In this document: positions 42,297 through 51,483 of the stretch, in pieces
Layout: each line of letters begins with the position of its first letter
Numbering within the stretch: position 1 is the first letter of the stretch
Source of the DNA: J095 sp964517605
GTDB taxonomy: Bacteria; Chloroflexota; Anaerolineae; 4572-78; J111
Direction of reading: 5' to 3'
NCBI GenBank assembly: GCA_964517605.1
Contig: CAZFCE010000018.1
Coordinates: 1-64,000 of the forward strand
Length of the DNA: 64,000 nt
Translations under genes and position numbers: made by a program
The notes under the pieces: model-generated
The model's input: the letters and a program-made list of their open reading frames with translations, nothing else
What the model was told of the DNA's origin: nothing
Database searches by the model: none

Positions 42297-42685
42297 TTAC
42301 AGACACCACTCCTTTCAAAGATAACCTTCAACTACTCAAAGAAATTCTGGATGAGTTGATCACGCGCAATCCCAACATTATCAGCGCGTTGGTGGTTAGC
42401 GACGACGGTTTAAATGTGGCTTCGGGCATTCCCAGCCCCGGTGCGGATGATAATATTGCGCTAACGGCCTCTGATTTGGTTGATACGGCGGTTGCCTTTA
42501 GCGAACGTTTGCACCAAGGGCGCATGAATCGGATTTTGTTAGAAGGCACGCAACGCACCACGGTGATATTAGTGGCGGGCCGGCGCACGGTGCTGGTGGT
42601 TTCGGTGCCGGCTGATGAAAAACTGGGGCTGGTATCGCTGGCCATGCGCCGCGCCGCCGATCAAATTGCGGCCATGTTTGGCTAA
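42293..42685 (+). CDS. Roadblock/LC7 domain protein, second of a pair
   Basis: 130 residues from TTG 42293, which overlaps the upstream TGA (TTGA) and has GGGGGTGG just before it. Roadblock pattern: LLKEILDELITRNPNIISALVVSDDGLNVASG and RRTVLVVSVPADEKLGLVSLAMRRAADQI. It is only distantly like its neighbour, so the two could form a heterodimer. The overlap means their production is coupled. Confidence 0.87.
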   Translation: MITDTTPFKDNLQLLKEILDELITRNPNIISALVVSDDGLNVASGIPSPGADDNIALTASDLVDTAVAFSERLHQGRMNRILLEGTQRTTVILVAGRRTVLVVSVPADEKLGLVSLAMRRAADQIAAMFG

Positions 42686-42705
42686 TCCATCAAATTTATA
42701 GGCAA

Positions 42706-42745
42706 AAAAAGAGCGACTTCGCAGCCAGCAAAAGTCGCTCTTTTT
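42706..42745. terminator. Bidirectional terminator between convergent signalling genes
   Basis: AAAAAGAGCGACTT / AAGTCGCTCTTTTT, perfect 14-bp stem with A and T runs on both sides, able to stop transcripts from either direction. Confidence 0.95.
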
Positions 42746-42763
42746 AGTTAAGCTAAAACCGGA

Positions 42764-45244
42764 TCATGGCCCCCACGATATCCGCTCGTTGCTCCAGTCG
42801 CGGTCGCCGGTTCCCCAGGGAGCGGCGCTGGGAAAATCGAACAGCTTTTGCACGTCACCGCCGGCAACCGGCGTAACAAATATACCCCACGTGCCATCGC
42901 GGTTAGAGGCAAAGGCCACCCAGCGCCCATCGGGCGAAAGAGTTGGCAATCCATCTTGAATGCCGGGGCTGTTAGAAACGTTAATTTTACCCGAACCATC
43001 TTCTCTAACGACAAAGGCTTCCCAATCACCCGATTCACGCGACATGTAGGCAATCAACCCGTTTTTGGCATCGGTGGGGGTAATGCTGGTGCCATCAACC
43101 AACTTCCGGGGCAGTTCGCCATTGCTGGTGCGTTTGGTTGCCCACGAGCCAACCGAGAACATACCGCACGAACCGCCACCGGCCCAGGTATTGCAACCCC
43201 GGTAAACTATCTGGTCGCTGGCCGTCCACACCGGATTGCTGCCGATGACATCGCCAATCGCGCCGGGAGGAATGATGATGCCAAAATCGGCCATAGCAGT
43301 ACATTTATCTTTGTCTTGGCTGGGCGGGATCAGGCTGCATTGCACAAACAGGTATGATTGATACCCCTGCGACCCGTAGGCAAGTTGTGGGTTACTGTAG
43401 GCCAAAGTTGTGCCATCGGGTTTGTAGGAGGGGTACAGGTCCGACGGTGAACCAGAAACCTGCCGTTCAATCCCGCCGGTGCCGGTGGCTTCGTAGATGT
43501 TTTCACCAAAGCTGCCACCTTCGCCGTTAACCAGTAATTTTTGCCCATCGTACCGAAAATTGGGCTGGCGAGCGCCTTCAATTTTGCCCAGAGTGTTGCC
43601 TTTGGGCAGCGCCACAATAAATACATCGTACCGGCCCGAACCGTTATCCACCGGAAAAGCGAGTTTGCCCGAAATAGCCGGCACCGCCGGTACAGGCGTA
43701 TCGGTGGGAGACGCCGGCACCACAACAGGAACAGGCGTGTCGGTGGGCTGCGCGGATTTGGTGGGTGGCACCGGCGTGTTAGTGACCGGCGCGGGGGTGG
43801 GAGTTTCGGTAGCGATGGGCGTATCGGTGGGAATGGGGGTGTTGGTGGCGGTGGCGGTTACTACCAGTAGTTCGGGCGTTTTCTTTTTGGCTTCGTTTTC
43901 GCTGGCCAAAGTAGCCAAAATAGAATCGCGGGCGGCCTCGGTTTGTTTGGCGGAGATGAGGTTTTGCTGTTCAACGGTGGCGGTGGCGTTTTTGGCTTCT
44001 GCGGCGGCCTGGTTTTCGACGGCGCTTTGGGTTTGCTGGACAACGGCGGTTTGGGTAGCGCCGGCCTGAACCAGCGCCACGGCGGTGGCGGTAGCGTTGG
44101 GTTTGCCGGAGTTGATGATGGACGGCACCACCAGAATAGCAATCACGCCGATTAAAATTAAAATGATCACCACGCCGCCGCCCAGCAGCGCAATCATGGG
44201 CATTCGTTTGCCGGGTGGCGTTGTAGGCAGCGCAATGTTGGTCGCGCCGGCATCGGCAGAAACGGTAGTGCCGGCTCCCCGGCTGGCCGTATCGGTAGCG
44301 CCGGTGCGTTTCATGGTTGAAATGGGGCCGGTTTCGTGCTCAATTTGTTCAATTTGCGGGGCGGGAGCCAGAGTGTGTAGCGGATTTTTGGTCAGGTTGT
44401 CATCGGGCGTTAACCCCACGGCGTCGCGCAGCGCCCGGGCCATGTCGCCGGCAGTTTGGTACCGGTCGGCGGGGTCTTTGCTCATGGCTTTGAGGATAAC
44501 CCGCTCCACGGCTTCGGGCACGGTGGGGTCTACTTTGGTGGGCAGCGGCAGCGGTTCGCTGATGTGTTTCATGATTACCGCAAACGGGGTGTCGGCATCG
44601 TAGGGAACCATGCCTGTTATCATTTCGTACAGCATTACCCCCAGCGAGTAAATATCGCTGCGTTCGTCGCCCCGTTCGCCCTGACCCTGCTCCGGCGACA
44701 TATAGGCGGGCGTGCCCGATAACGCGCCGGTTTGGGTGTATTGAGTCGCGCCCATAATGCGGGCAATGCCAAAATCGGTGAGCACCACCTGGCCTTCGCT
44801 GCTGATCATTACGTTGGCCGGTTTGATGTCGCGGTGAACCATGCCCCGCGAGTGGGCGTAGTCAATGGCGCTGCACAACGCGCCAAAAATGCGGGCGATT
44901 TCCTCCCGCGAAAAAGGTTTGTTGATGTTTTTGCGAGCCTTGAGTTCATCTTTGAGGGTGGGGCCGTCAATGAACTCCATCACCATAAAGTAGATGTCAC
45001 CATCGCGGTCAAAGTCAACGGCTTGCACAATATTGGCGTGCCGCAGTTTGCCAATGGCCAGGGCTTCGCGTTCAAACCGGCCAATAAAATCTTGGTCGTC
45101 TACCAGGTGCGCGTGAAGAACTTTTATGCCGATGTACCGATCCAGACCGGGCTGGTAGGCTTTGTACACTTCGGCCATACCGCCGCGCCCCAACCGGGCT
45201 ACTAATCTGTACTTTCCCAGGGTTCTGCCAACTAAATTTGCCAT
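42764..45244 (-). CDS. Ser/Thr protein kinase with extracellular TolB/PD40-like propeller
   Basis: 826 residues. Kinase domain 10-275: LGRGGMAEVYKAYQ, IGIKVL, VHRDIKPANVMI, VLTDFGIAR and TPAYMSPEQ. A membrane helix lies at about 345-372. A Thr/Pro/Ala-rich stalk with TNTPIPTDTPIATETP-type repeats follows (about 440-545), then a WD40/PD40-like propeller (about 550-826) with LSPDGRWVAFASNRDGTWGI and the end ERISWGP. The same end (ERISWAP) closes the next gene's protein, so both carry the same type of sensor. It should pass outside signals to a cytoplasmic kinase. Confidence 0.93.
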   Translation of the reverse strand: MANLVGRTLGKYRLVARLGRGGMAEVYKAYQPGLDRYIGIKVLHAHLVDDQDFIGRFEREALAIGKLRHANIVQAVDFDRDGDIYFMVMEFIDGPTLKDELKARKNINKPFSREEIARIFGALCSAIDYAHSRGMVHRDIKPANVMISSEGQVVLTDFGIARIMGATQYTQTGALSGTPAYMSPEQGQGERGDERSDIYSLGVMLYEMITGMVPYDADTPFAVIMKHISEPLPLPTKVDPTVPEAVERVILKAMSKDPADRYQTAGDMARALRDAVGLTPDDNLTKNPLHTLAPAPQIEQIEHETGPISTMKRTGATDTASRGAGTTVSADAGATNIALPTTPPGKRMPMIALLGGGVVIILILIGVIAILVVPSIINSGKPNATATAVALVQAGATQTAVVQQTQSAVENQAAAEAKNATATVEQQNLISAKQTEAARDSILATLASENEAKKKTPELLVVTATATNTPIPTDTPIATETPTPAPVTNTPVPPTKSAQPTDTPVPVVVPASPTDTPVPAVPAISGKLAFPVDNGSGRYDVFIVALPKGNTLGKIEGARQPNFRYDGQKLLVNGEGGSFGENIYEATGTGGIERQVSGSPSDLYPSYKPDGTTLAYSNPQLAYGSQGYQSYLFVQCSLIPPSQDKDKCTAMADFGIIIPPGAIGDVIGSNPVWTASDQIVYRGCNTWAGGGSCGMFSVGSWATKRTSNGELPRKLVDGTSITPTDAKNGLIAYMSRESGDWEAFVVREDGSGKINVSNSPGIQDGLPTLSPDGRWVAFASNRDGTWGIFVTPVAGGDVQKLFDFPSAAPWGTGDRDWSNERISWGP

Positions 45245-45275
45245 AAAGTTGCCTGACCTTTGCTAAGATGGTGTC

Positions 45276-45305
45276 ATTATAACATTGCTTAAATGGGTGG
45301 GTCAA
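45276..45305 (-). promoter_or_regulatory. Promoter of the PD40 Ser/Thr kinase gene
   Basis: On the minus strand TTGACC, 18-nt spacer, TATAAT (perfect -10). It is about 30 nt upstream of the start codon. Confidence 0.8.
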
Positions 45306-45359
45306 TGAGCCAATTAGGCCTATTTTAACAGGTTTTTGGTTTTCATAAAAATATAGAAA

Positions 45360-45380
45360 GGGGCGGATAAATTCCGCCCC
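45360..45380 (-). terminator. Terminator of the 1317-aa protein gene
   Basis: GGGGCGGA / TCCGCCCC, 8-bp stem with a 5-nt loop. On the minus strand it is followed by the T-rich TTTCTATATTTTT. Confidence 0.7.
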
Positions 45381-45422
45381 AAAGTTGATGATTTTTAATG
45401 TGGTTAGTAAAAAATCGGTGGC

Positions 45423-48400
45423 TTACGGTGCCCAGGAGATGCGTTCTTCGAGCCAGCCGCGCGAGTTGAAGTCGTCGTACAAAACTTTGCCGTCGGGCGG
45501 GCCTTTCATATCAAGCAATTTATGTTGATTGCTGCCATCGGCGTTCATGACCCAAATGGCCCACGCGCCTTCGCGGTTAGAAACAAAGGCGATGCTTTGC
45601 CCATCGGGCGACCAGGCCGGCAGGCCGTCGGCGCTGGGGTTTTGGGTGAGGCGTTGGGGGTTGGCGCCATCAGGCCCCATTACCCAAACTTCCCAGTTGT
45701 TGGCTCCGCCGCGGTCAAACGACATAAAGGCGATTTTGCTGCCGTTGGGCGAAGGTGACGGCGAGGTATCCGAAGGAATATCGGTGATTTTCTTTTCGCC
45801 ACCGCCACGCGGCCCCATTAAAAACAGACCACAATCGCCGGCGGGGGTGCATCCTTTGACCAGTAGCCGGCCATCGGGCATAACCGAGGGGTATTCACCC
45901 TGAAAGCCAATGCTGAAGGGAGTTTCGCCATTTTGGTTGCCAATGTAAATTCGGGGCACGCGGTCGCCTTCTTTGCGGCTGGAGAAGGCAAAGCTAAGGC
46001 CATCGGGCGACCAGGCGGGCAGGGCGTCTTCCACAAACTTGGTCACAATATCACCGCGACCGCCGATGAAATCTCTAAAGAAGATACCGCGCGAGCCTCT
46101 ATCCCAGGAGCGATAGGCCAGCAGCGAGCCATCTTTGTTAAAGGCGGGCTGGCTGGCAGCCCCGGCAATCGGCGTTTGTTCGTTGGTGGCCAGGTTGGCC
46201 ATCCACACATCGTATGAGCCGGTGCCGGTGTTGAAGGCCGGGTAAACAATCCGGCCTTTCATGGGCGCGGCGGCGGTTTGCGCCGTGGCCGTGACCACAG
46301 GAGTCGCGGCAGCGGCAGCCGGGTTTGCTTTGGCGGCTACCGCCGTGCCAGTAGCGGTTGTAGTGGTGGTTACGGTAGTGGTTGCGGCGGTGCTACCGGC
46401 TGATTTAACGGCGGCGGCAGAACCGCTGGCGTTATACGCCGTCAACTGTTCGGCGGTAAAGGGAATGACCAGTTCTTGCCCCAACTGTAAACTGGAGGGG
46501 TTTTTAATGTCGTTTTCAGAGGTGAGCAGGTCAACATCCACGCCAAATTTGTTGGCAATTGCCAGCAGGGTATCGCCGGATTGAATGCTGTATACCAGCG
46601 GCGTAACGGTTACAGCCACCGTGGGCGTGGCTTTGGGGGCCGGTTGCACGGTAGCTGTGGCGGTGGTTTGGGCGCTAACCTGAGCCGTGGTGGCCACAAC
46701 TGTGCCGGTGATGGTGCTGGAAACGGTAATTGAGGTGGTGATGGTAGCCTGGCTGGTGGGCGAGGCCGCGGCCTTTGCCACAATTTTTTCCGCGCCAAAC
46801 CGGAAGCTGTTGATCATGCTTTGAAATACGGGTTGAACCGAGTTCCAATCCGAGGCGGGAGCCGACGCCACCAAATAATAGCCGGCACCATCTTTGCTGG
46901 TAACGGCCAGGGTGGCAATGCCCTGCCGGTTTTTGGTTTTGTCGTCAAACCGGATTTGGGTTGATGTCCAGGTTTGCGAGCCAATACTGATGGTGCCTTC
47001 GTTCAGGTTTTCGGCGCCGGATGGAAATCGCGTTAAAACATTGGCCAGAATATCGGCAATGGCGGTGCCGGTGATGGCCGGTCGCCCAATTACCATTTTG
47101 GCTTCCGAGATATTCTCTAATTTCAGCCCATCGGTGGTGGGAGCCATTACCACCGAGTCGTTGACTTCGCCGGTTTTCCAGTTTTCCGGGTATTCCACGG
47201 TAATGCCCACGGCGGCGCTGCTCAAAGTGGTCAGCGCGGCTTCGGTGGGTGTGGCTACCGGCGAGGTGGTATTATCGCCGGTGGGAGTTGGGCCGGGGGT
47301 GGGCGTAGAATCGGGCGGGCCGGCGGGCAGGGTGGGGGTAGAGTTGGGCAACGCGGCGGCGCTGCTGCCGCCCAACAGGTTGCTGCCATACATAAACACC
47401 GCAATAATGGCCACGGCAAAGATTACCAGCACGGCTACCCCGGCTATGCCCGTCCACAACGTGCTGGGGAACGAGCGCAAAATATCGCCTAAGGTGTAGC
47501 CTTCTTTTTCTTCCTCGGGTTTTTTAGGCTCAACCGGTTTTACGGGAGCCACCGCCGGAATGTTTTCCAGCGTTTTTTGTTTGGCGCGTTGTTCGCGTTC
47601 AACTTGCGGCGCTTCGGCGGCGGGAGTTGGAACAGGCGCGGCGGGCGGCGGAACCTGCACCACCGGCATGGCCTGCGTTATCTGCCGGTTGCGATCAGTG
47701 GTGGAGGCGGGGGCTGCCGGCGGCGCAGTGACCGGCTCCATGGGCAGGGTGTTTTCTCTGGCGCGACGGGCCTGTTGCGCCGGAATTGGCGCGGTGGGCC
47801 GGCTGGCGCGGGGCGCTACTCGCGCTGCCGAAGGCGTAGTAGCCGTGGTTGAGCCGGTGGGAATAATAATGGTGGGTTCTTGTGCATCCTGAGCGCGTTT
47901 TCTGGGCGAAACGGGCCGGCTGGGTTCGGTGGGAGTGGGAACGGAAACAGGCGCAACGGGGGCAACCGGCGCGGTGGGGGTGCGGCGTTGGGGCACCGGC
48001 TGCGATTCAACAGGCGCAGCCGGCCGCTTGGCCACCGGAATTTCCGGCGCGGTTTTGGTGCGCCGGGGTACTACTTCATCGGCGGGCAGCGGCGAACCGG
48101 GCGAGGTGGCGGTTTTGGCAACCACCGGCTCTTCAACTTCAACGGATTCGCGGCGCGGGCGTACCGGCGCGGCAACCGGCACGGGTTTGGTCGGTTGAGG
48201 CTGGGGTTGCGGCTGCGCCTGAGGTTGGGGTTGAAGTTGCGGCTGCGGTTTGGGTTCAGCCGGAATGTTGGGTTCGGCTTCAAATACGGTAATAACTTCA
48301 ACATCCACTACTTCAATGGGTGGGTCTTCTTCTTCAATATACTCCGCCACAATTGGCTGGCTGGCGGGTTCGGCTTTGGGTTTGGGCCGGGTTTCTTTGG

Positions 48401-49376
48401 CCGGCTGATCAACAATCAGGCCGGGATTGGGCGGCGTATCCGCTGCCGGCTCGCCGGTGGAATATTGGAGCCACTGTTTGCCATCAAAATAAAACCACGA
48501 TCCCGATGGTTGGCCGGGCGACGGCGCGGCGCTGCCGGGTTGTTCTGCCGGCGTTGGCGCCGGTGTTGGTGTTGGCGCGGGAGCCGGCGTGTACGGCGCA
48601 GTTTGCTCCCTTACCTGTTGAGGTGCCGGGGCGTAGTTTTGCGCCGGATAAGGCGCGTTGTAAACCGGCGCGGGCTGCGGCTGGTACGCCGGTGGTGGGC
48701 TTGAGTAGGTTGGAGCCGGTTGGTTTGATGGATAGGAGTAAGCCGGGGCGGTAGGATAGGTTGGCTGAAAGGATTGGGCCTGCACTCGTCCGGTGCGGGC
48801 TTCAAATTCCTGAGCCGGATGCCAGCCATCCTGGTCGTAAAAATACCATTGGCCGGTTTTGGTCCCAACCGACCAGTAGCGCCCTTCGTCGTCCTGAAAC
48901 AGTTCGGCGTCTGCCGGGCTTGCCGGGCCGGTGGCTGCCGGTGGCTGCGGTGCGGGCGCATAACTATAACTATCGGTTTGTTGCGGTTGCGGCGTATAGC
49001 TGCCGGTTTGCTGCCGGGGCTGCTCAAAAGACGGGCTGGTGGGATCGCCCAGGCCGGGTTTTACCCATTCGTTGGTTTCGGGCTGGTAGTAGTACCAATC
49101 GCCGCTTTTCGCGCCGCGCTGCCAGTAGCGGCCCTGCGCGTCCATAATGGGCAGCTTATCGGCATCATTGGGATCGGCCTGTCGCCAGTTCTGGCCATCG
49201 TAATAATGCCAGTTACCGGTCTGAGCGCCAATCATCCAGTAACGGCTCCCGTTGTCCTGAAATTGGAGTTTGTTAACCTCGGCTGTGAACGTCGCTTCAT
49301 TAATAACACCAGTGCGGTAATCATTTAATAAAGTTTGATACCGACGTTCCAGTTCTGCTATATTTGGTTCCATCAT
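45423..49376 (-). CDS. Multidomain membrane protein: aromatic W-G-x-W-YY repeats, PsbP-like, LysM and TolB/PD40 propeller
   Basis: 1317 residues. The N-terminus has a short coiled stretch, then four related units of the type YW-x-G-x-x-[TS]-G-x-W-x-[YF]-Y (about 45-70, 83-107, 165-190; a short fourth at about 295). After long Pro/Gln/Ala-rich linkers comes a membrane helix (about 637-665). Outside are a PsbP/DUF1795-like domain (VGITVEYPENWKTGE, about 718-860), a LysM domain (YSIQSGDTLLAIANKFG, about 926-972) and a six-blade-type PD40 propeller (about 1037-1317) ending ERISWAP. LysM suggests binding to peptidoglycan. The W/Y units are cytoplasmic and probably bind Pro-rich peptides, an inference from their GYF/WW-like look. 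The gene may be coregulated with the kinase gene downstream on the same strand. Confidence 0.85.
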   Translation of the reverse strand: MMEPNIAELERRYQTLLNDYRTGVINEATFTAEVNKLQFQDNGSRYWMIGAQTGNWHYYDGQNWRQADPNDADKLPIMDAQGRYWQRGAKSGDWYYYQPETNEWVKPGLGDPTSPSFEQPRQQTGSYTPQPQQTDSYSYAPAPQPPAATGPASPADAELFQDDEGRYWSVGTKTGQWYFYDQDGWHPAQEFEARTGRVQAQSFQPTYPTAPAYSYPSNQPAPTYSSPPPAYQPQPAPVYNAPYPAQNYAPAPQQVREQTAPYTPAPAPTPTPAPTPAEQPGSAAPSPGQPSGSWFYFDGKQWLQYSTGEPAADTPPNPGLIVDQPAKETRPKPKAEPASQPIVAEYIEEEDPPIEVVDVEVITVFEAEPNIPAEPKPQPQLQPQPQAQPQPQPQPTKPVPVAAPVRPRRESVEVEEPVVAKTATSPGSPLPADEVVPRRTKTAPEIPVAKRPAAPVESQPVPQRRTPTAPVAPVAPVSVPTPTEPSRPVSPRKRAQDAQEPTIIIPTGSTTATTPSAARVAPRASRPTAPIPAQQARRARENTLPMEPVTAPPAAPASTTDRNRQITQAMPVVQVPPPAAPVPTPAAEAPQVEREQRAKQKTLENIPAVAPVKPVEPKKPEEEKEGYTLGDILRSFPSTLWTGIAGVAVLVIFAVAIIAVFMYGSNLLGGSSAAALPNSTPTLPAGPPDSTPTPGPTPTGDNTTSPVATPTEAALTTLSSAAVGITVEYPENWKTGEVNDSVVMAPTTDGLKLENISEAKMVIGRPAITGTAIADILANVLTRFPSGAENLNEGTISIGSQTWTSTQIRFDDKTKNRQGIATLAVTSKDGAGYYLVASAPASDWNSVQPVFQSMINSFRFGAEKIVAKAAASPTSQATITTSITVSSTITGTVVATTAQVSAQTTATATVQPAPKATPTVAVTVTPLVYSIQSGDTLLAIANKFGVDVDLLTSENDIKNPSSLQLGQELVIPFTAEQLTAYNASGSAAAVKSAGSTAATTTVTTTTTATGTAVAAKANPAAAAATPVVTATAQTAAAPMKGRIVYPAFNTGTGSYDVWMANLATNEQTPIAGAASQPAFNKDGSLLAYRSWDRGSRGIFFRDFIGGRGDIVTKFVEDALPAWSPDGLSFAFSSRKEGDRVPRIYIGNQNGETPFSIGFQGEYPSVMPDGRLLVKGCTPAGDCGLFLMGPRGGGEKKITDIPSDTSPSPSPNGSKIAFMSFDRGGANNWEVWVMGPDGANPQRLTQNPSADGLPAWSPDGQSIAFVSNREGAWAIWVMNADGSNQHKLLDMKGPPDGKVLYDDFNSRGWLEERISWAP

Positions 49377-49695
49377 TTGTTCCCATTCTTGCTTTAGGAG
49401 ATGGCTCCCCCAAAGACGGTCTCCTTCACTCTTTTAAAACAAAATCAATTACTGCCGGCGCTGCTTCCCTAACAGAGCCGGCCATCGTCCTTGCGCAAAC
49501 ATATATGTTACACTGATTTTAAGAATCTCCCAAATCCAATTAACCCCGGCAAAAGACTCAAACCCACAACGGATTTGACTAAATTAGCGGGGTAGTGCTT
49601 AATTGGCTTTTGATTTAACGCTTGCTAATGTTATTGAGATTTCCATTTCTAGCAAGTATACGCATTTATTTGGGAAATCGGTATAATTTGCGCTT
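49377..49695. other. Intergenic region between divergent genes
   Basis: 319 nt without a gene. For the plus-strand gene there is a perfect TATAAT at 49682-49687, only about 8 nt before the ATG, so translation could be near-leaderless if it is used. CTTGCT...AGCAAG (49621-49626 and 49651-49656) form a short inverted repeat. For the minus-strand gene a weak TTGGGA-17-TAACAT is seen near 49510-49540. Nothing else is recognised. Confidence 0.5.
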
Positions 49696-51462
49696 ATGAA
49701 GAAGTATCTTTCGGTGATTTTGTGTATTGTTGTATTAGCGGGCGCGGTGTTGGGCACGTTGTTTTGGGCGCGCGCCTTTTATCAGTCGCTCACCGCGTAT
49801 CAATCCCCGCTGGCCGAGGCCAACCTGCCCGCGCCGTCGGTAGAAATTTCTAAACCAACCGGAGTGGTGGTGGTGCTGGTGAGCGGGCTAAATGAAGACA
49901 GCCTGGATCTGTTGACCCTGCCCAATCTGGCCCAGATTAGCCAAACCGGGGCCGGCGCCATTATTCAGGGTGTGCCGCCCAGCTATTCGCAAACGTCGCG
50001 CTGGGGTGTGCTAACCGGCGCGCCGCCCGAAACCAACGGCGCGCCGCCGGTAGATTTGCCGGGGCCGGCAAGCCCGCCGGTGAACAGCGATACCATTTTT
50101 GCGCGCGCTCACGCCGCCGGATTAAAAACCGCGCTGGTGGGCGGTGACGATTGGCGTCAGTTGGTGCCGCCCGGCCAACTCGACGAAACTTTTTTTGTGA
50201 ATGCCGCCGGCCCGGAGGCCGATCAGCTTATTTTTGAAAACGCGCAGTTGTTGCTCCAAGCCAAAGACATCAACTTGCTTTTTGTCCATTTTACGCAGTT
50301 GGCTTATGCCGCCCACTATCAGGGCGGCACATCCGGCGCGGCTTACGCCCAGGCCGCCGGCCAAATTGATGTTTACCTGGGCCAGCTTTACCAATCCATT
50401 GATTTTGGCCGGCGGGTTTTGGTAATTTTGGGAGATAACGGGTTTACCGTTGCCGGCGGTTATGGCGGCGCTGAACCCGAAGTGACCCGCCGCCCGCTGG
50501 TGATGATTGGCGATGCCATTGTGCCCGGCAACTATAGCGATATTTCTCCTAACGATGTTGCACCCACTGTTACCACGTTACTGGGCGCTGCGCCGCCCGC
50601 GCTGGCTCAGGGCCGAATTTTGTTTGAAATGTTGCGCCTGGATCAAACCGATCAGACCGTTGCCCAGTTGGCGCTGGCCCGTCAGCGGTTTGAACTGGCG
50701 CAAGCCTACACGGCGGCTATTACCGGGCAGCCCGCCGCCGAAGACCTGGCCAACGATCTGCATCAGGCTGAACTGTCTTTTGGCCAGAAAAACGCCAACG
50801 GCGCATTTCAACTGGCGCTGCTGGCCCAACACACCGCCGATACCGCCATGACGGCTGTGCGCCGGCAGCAAATCCGGGCCGAGCAGTGGCCGCGGTTGGC
50901 CGGGGCGGCGCTGGTGTTTTTGGTGTGGGCGCTGGTTATGTGGCGGCGGCGCGGCGTTCATTTGGGCCTGATTTTATTTGCGGCTATTGTTACCATTGGT
51001 CTGTACCACGTGCTGTACCAGTTGCAGGGGCTTGAATATTCCATTAGCGTCATTACCAATTTTACCGATTGGCCGTTTGCTATTGCGCGCCGCATAACGG
51101 TGAGTTTGCTGGCTGGCGGCGGCCTTATTTTGATTATGTTGATGCTGCTCAATGAGCAGCGCTGGCTCACGTTGTTGGGAACGGCCTACGGGTTTGGCCT
51201 GCTGGTTACTTTTATTTTTGCGTTGCCGCTGTTTTGGGCATTTTGGCAAAATGGCGTAACCTTTACCTGGCATTTGCCGGCGGTAGATGTTACCTTTTGG
51301 CAGGTAAACGCCCTGTTTGAAACCATGCTCACCGCCAGCCTGAGCCTGCTGCTGCCGTGGCCCACCATGCTGTTTATTTTGTTTGTGGCGCTGGTGCGGC
51401 GCTCGCTTAATAAAACCCAGGCCCAGCCCAAACCGGAATCGCTGCCGGGGCTGCGCCTGTAA
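49696..51462 (+). CDS. Alkaline-phosphatase-fold membrane protein with altered metal-site residues
   Basis: 588 residues. An N-terminal helix (about 5-27) anchors an outside domain of the type I phosphodiesterase/alkaline-phosphatase superfamily (about 55-310), followed by about seven membrane helices (about 395-575). Family positions are changed: the first metal Asp of the V-x-x-D-G-x-R motif is Ser (VVVLVSGLNEDSL) and the DHG motif near the end reads LGDNGFTVAGG. SQTSRWGVLTG still fits the nucleophile region. It may thus be inactive on phosphoesters or use a different metal set. Upstream of rfbD and a GT2 gene, so a role in surface polysaccharide is possible. Confidence 0.7.
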   Translation: MKKYLSVILCIVVLAGAVLGTLFWARAFYQSLTAYQSPLAEANLPAPSVEISKPTGVVVVLVSGLNEDSLDLLTLPNLAQISQTGAGAIIQGVPPSYSQTSRWGVLTGAPPETNGAPPVDLPGPASPPVNSDTIFARAHAAGLKTALVGGDDWRQLVPPGQLDETFFVNAAGPEADQLIFENAQLLLQAKDINLLFVHFTQLAYAAHYQGGTSGAAYAQAAGQIDVYLGQLYQSIDFGRRVLVILGDNGFTVAGGYGGAEPEVTRRPLVMIGDAIVPGNYSDISPNDVAPTVTTLLGAAPPALAQGRILFEMLRLDQTDQTVAQLALARQRFELAQAYTAAITGQPAAEDLANDLHQAELSFGQKNANGAFQLALLAQHTADTAMTAVRRQQIRAEQWPRLAGAALVFLVWALVMWRRRGVHLGLILFAAIVTIGLYHVLYQLQGLEYSISVITNFTDWPFAIARRITVSLLAGGGLILIMLMLLNEQRWLTLLGTAYGFGLLVTFIFALPLFWAFWQNGVTFTWHLPAVDVTFWQVNALFETMLTASLSLLLPWPTMLFILFVALVRRSLNKTQAQPKPESLPGLRL

Positions 51463-51483
51463 AATTTTCTAGAGAGGACAACT

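Noticed and set aside
47880..48704. 274-codon frame in the Pro-rich linkers of the 1317-aa protein, opposite strand
   Set aside because: Gly/Arg-rich translation from repeats of Pro codons on the other strand; no start signal and no motif.
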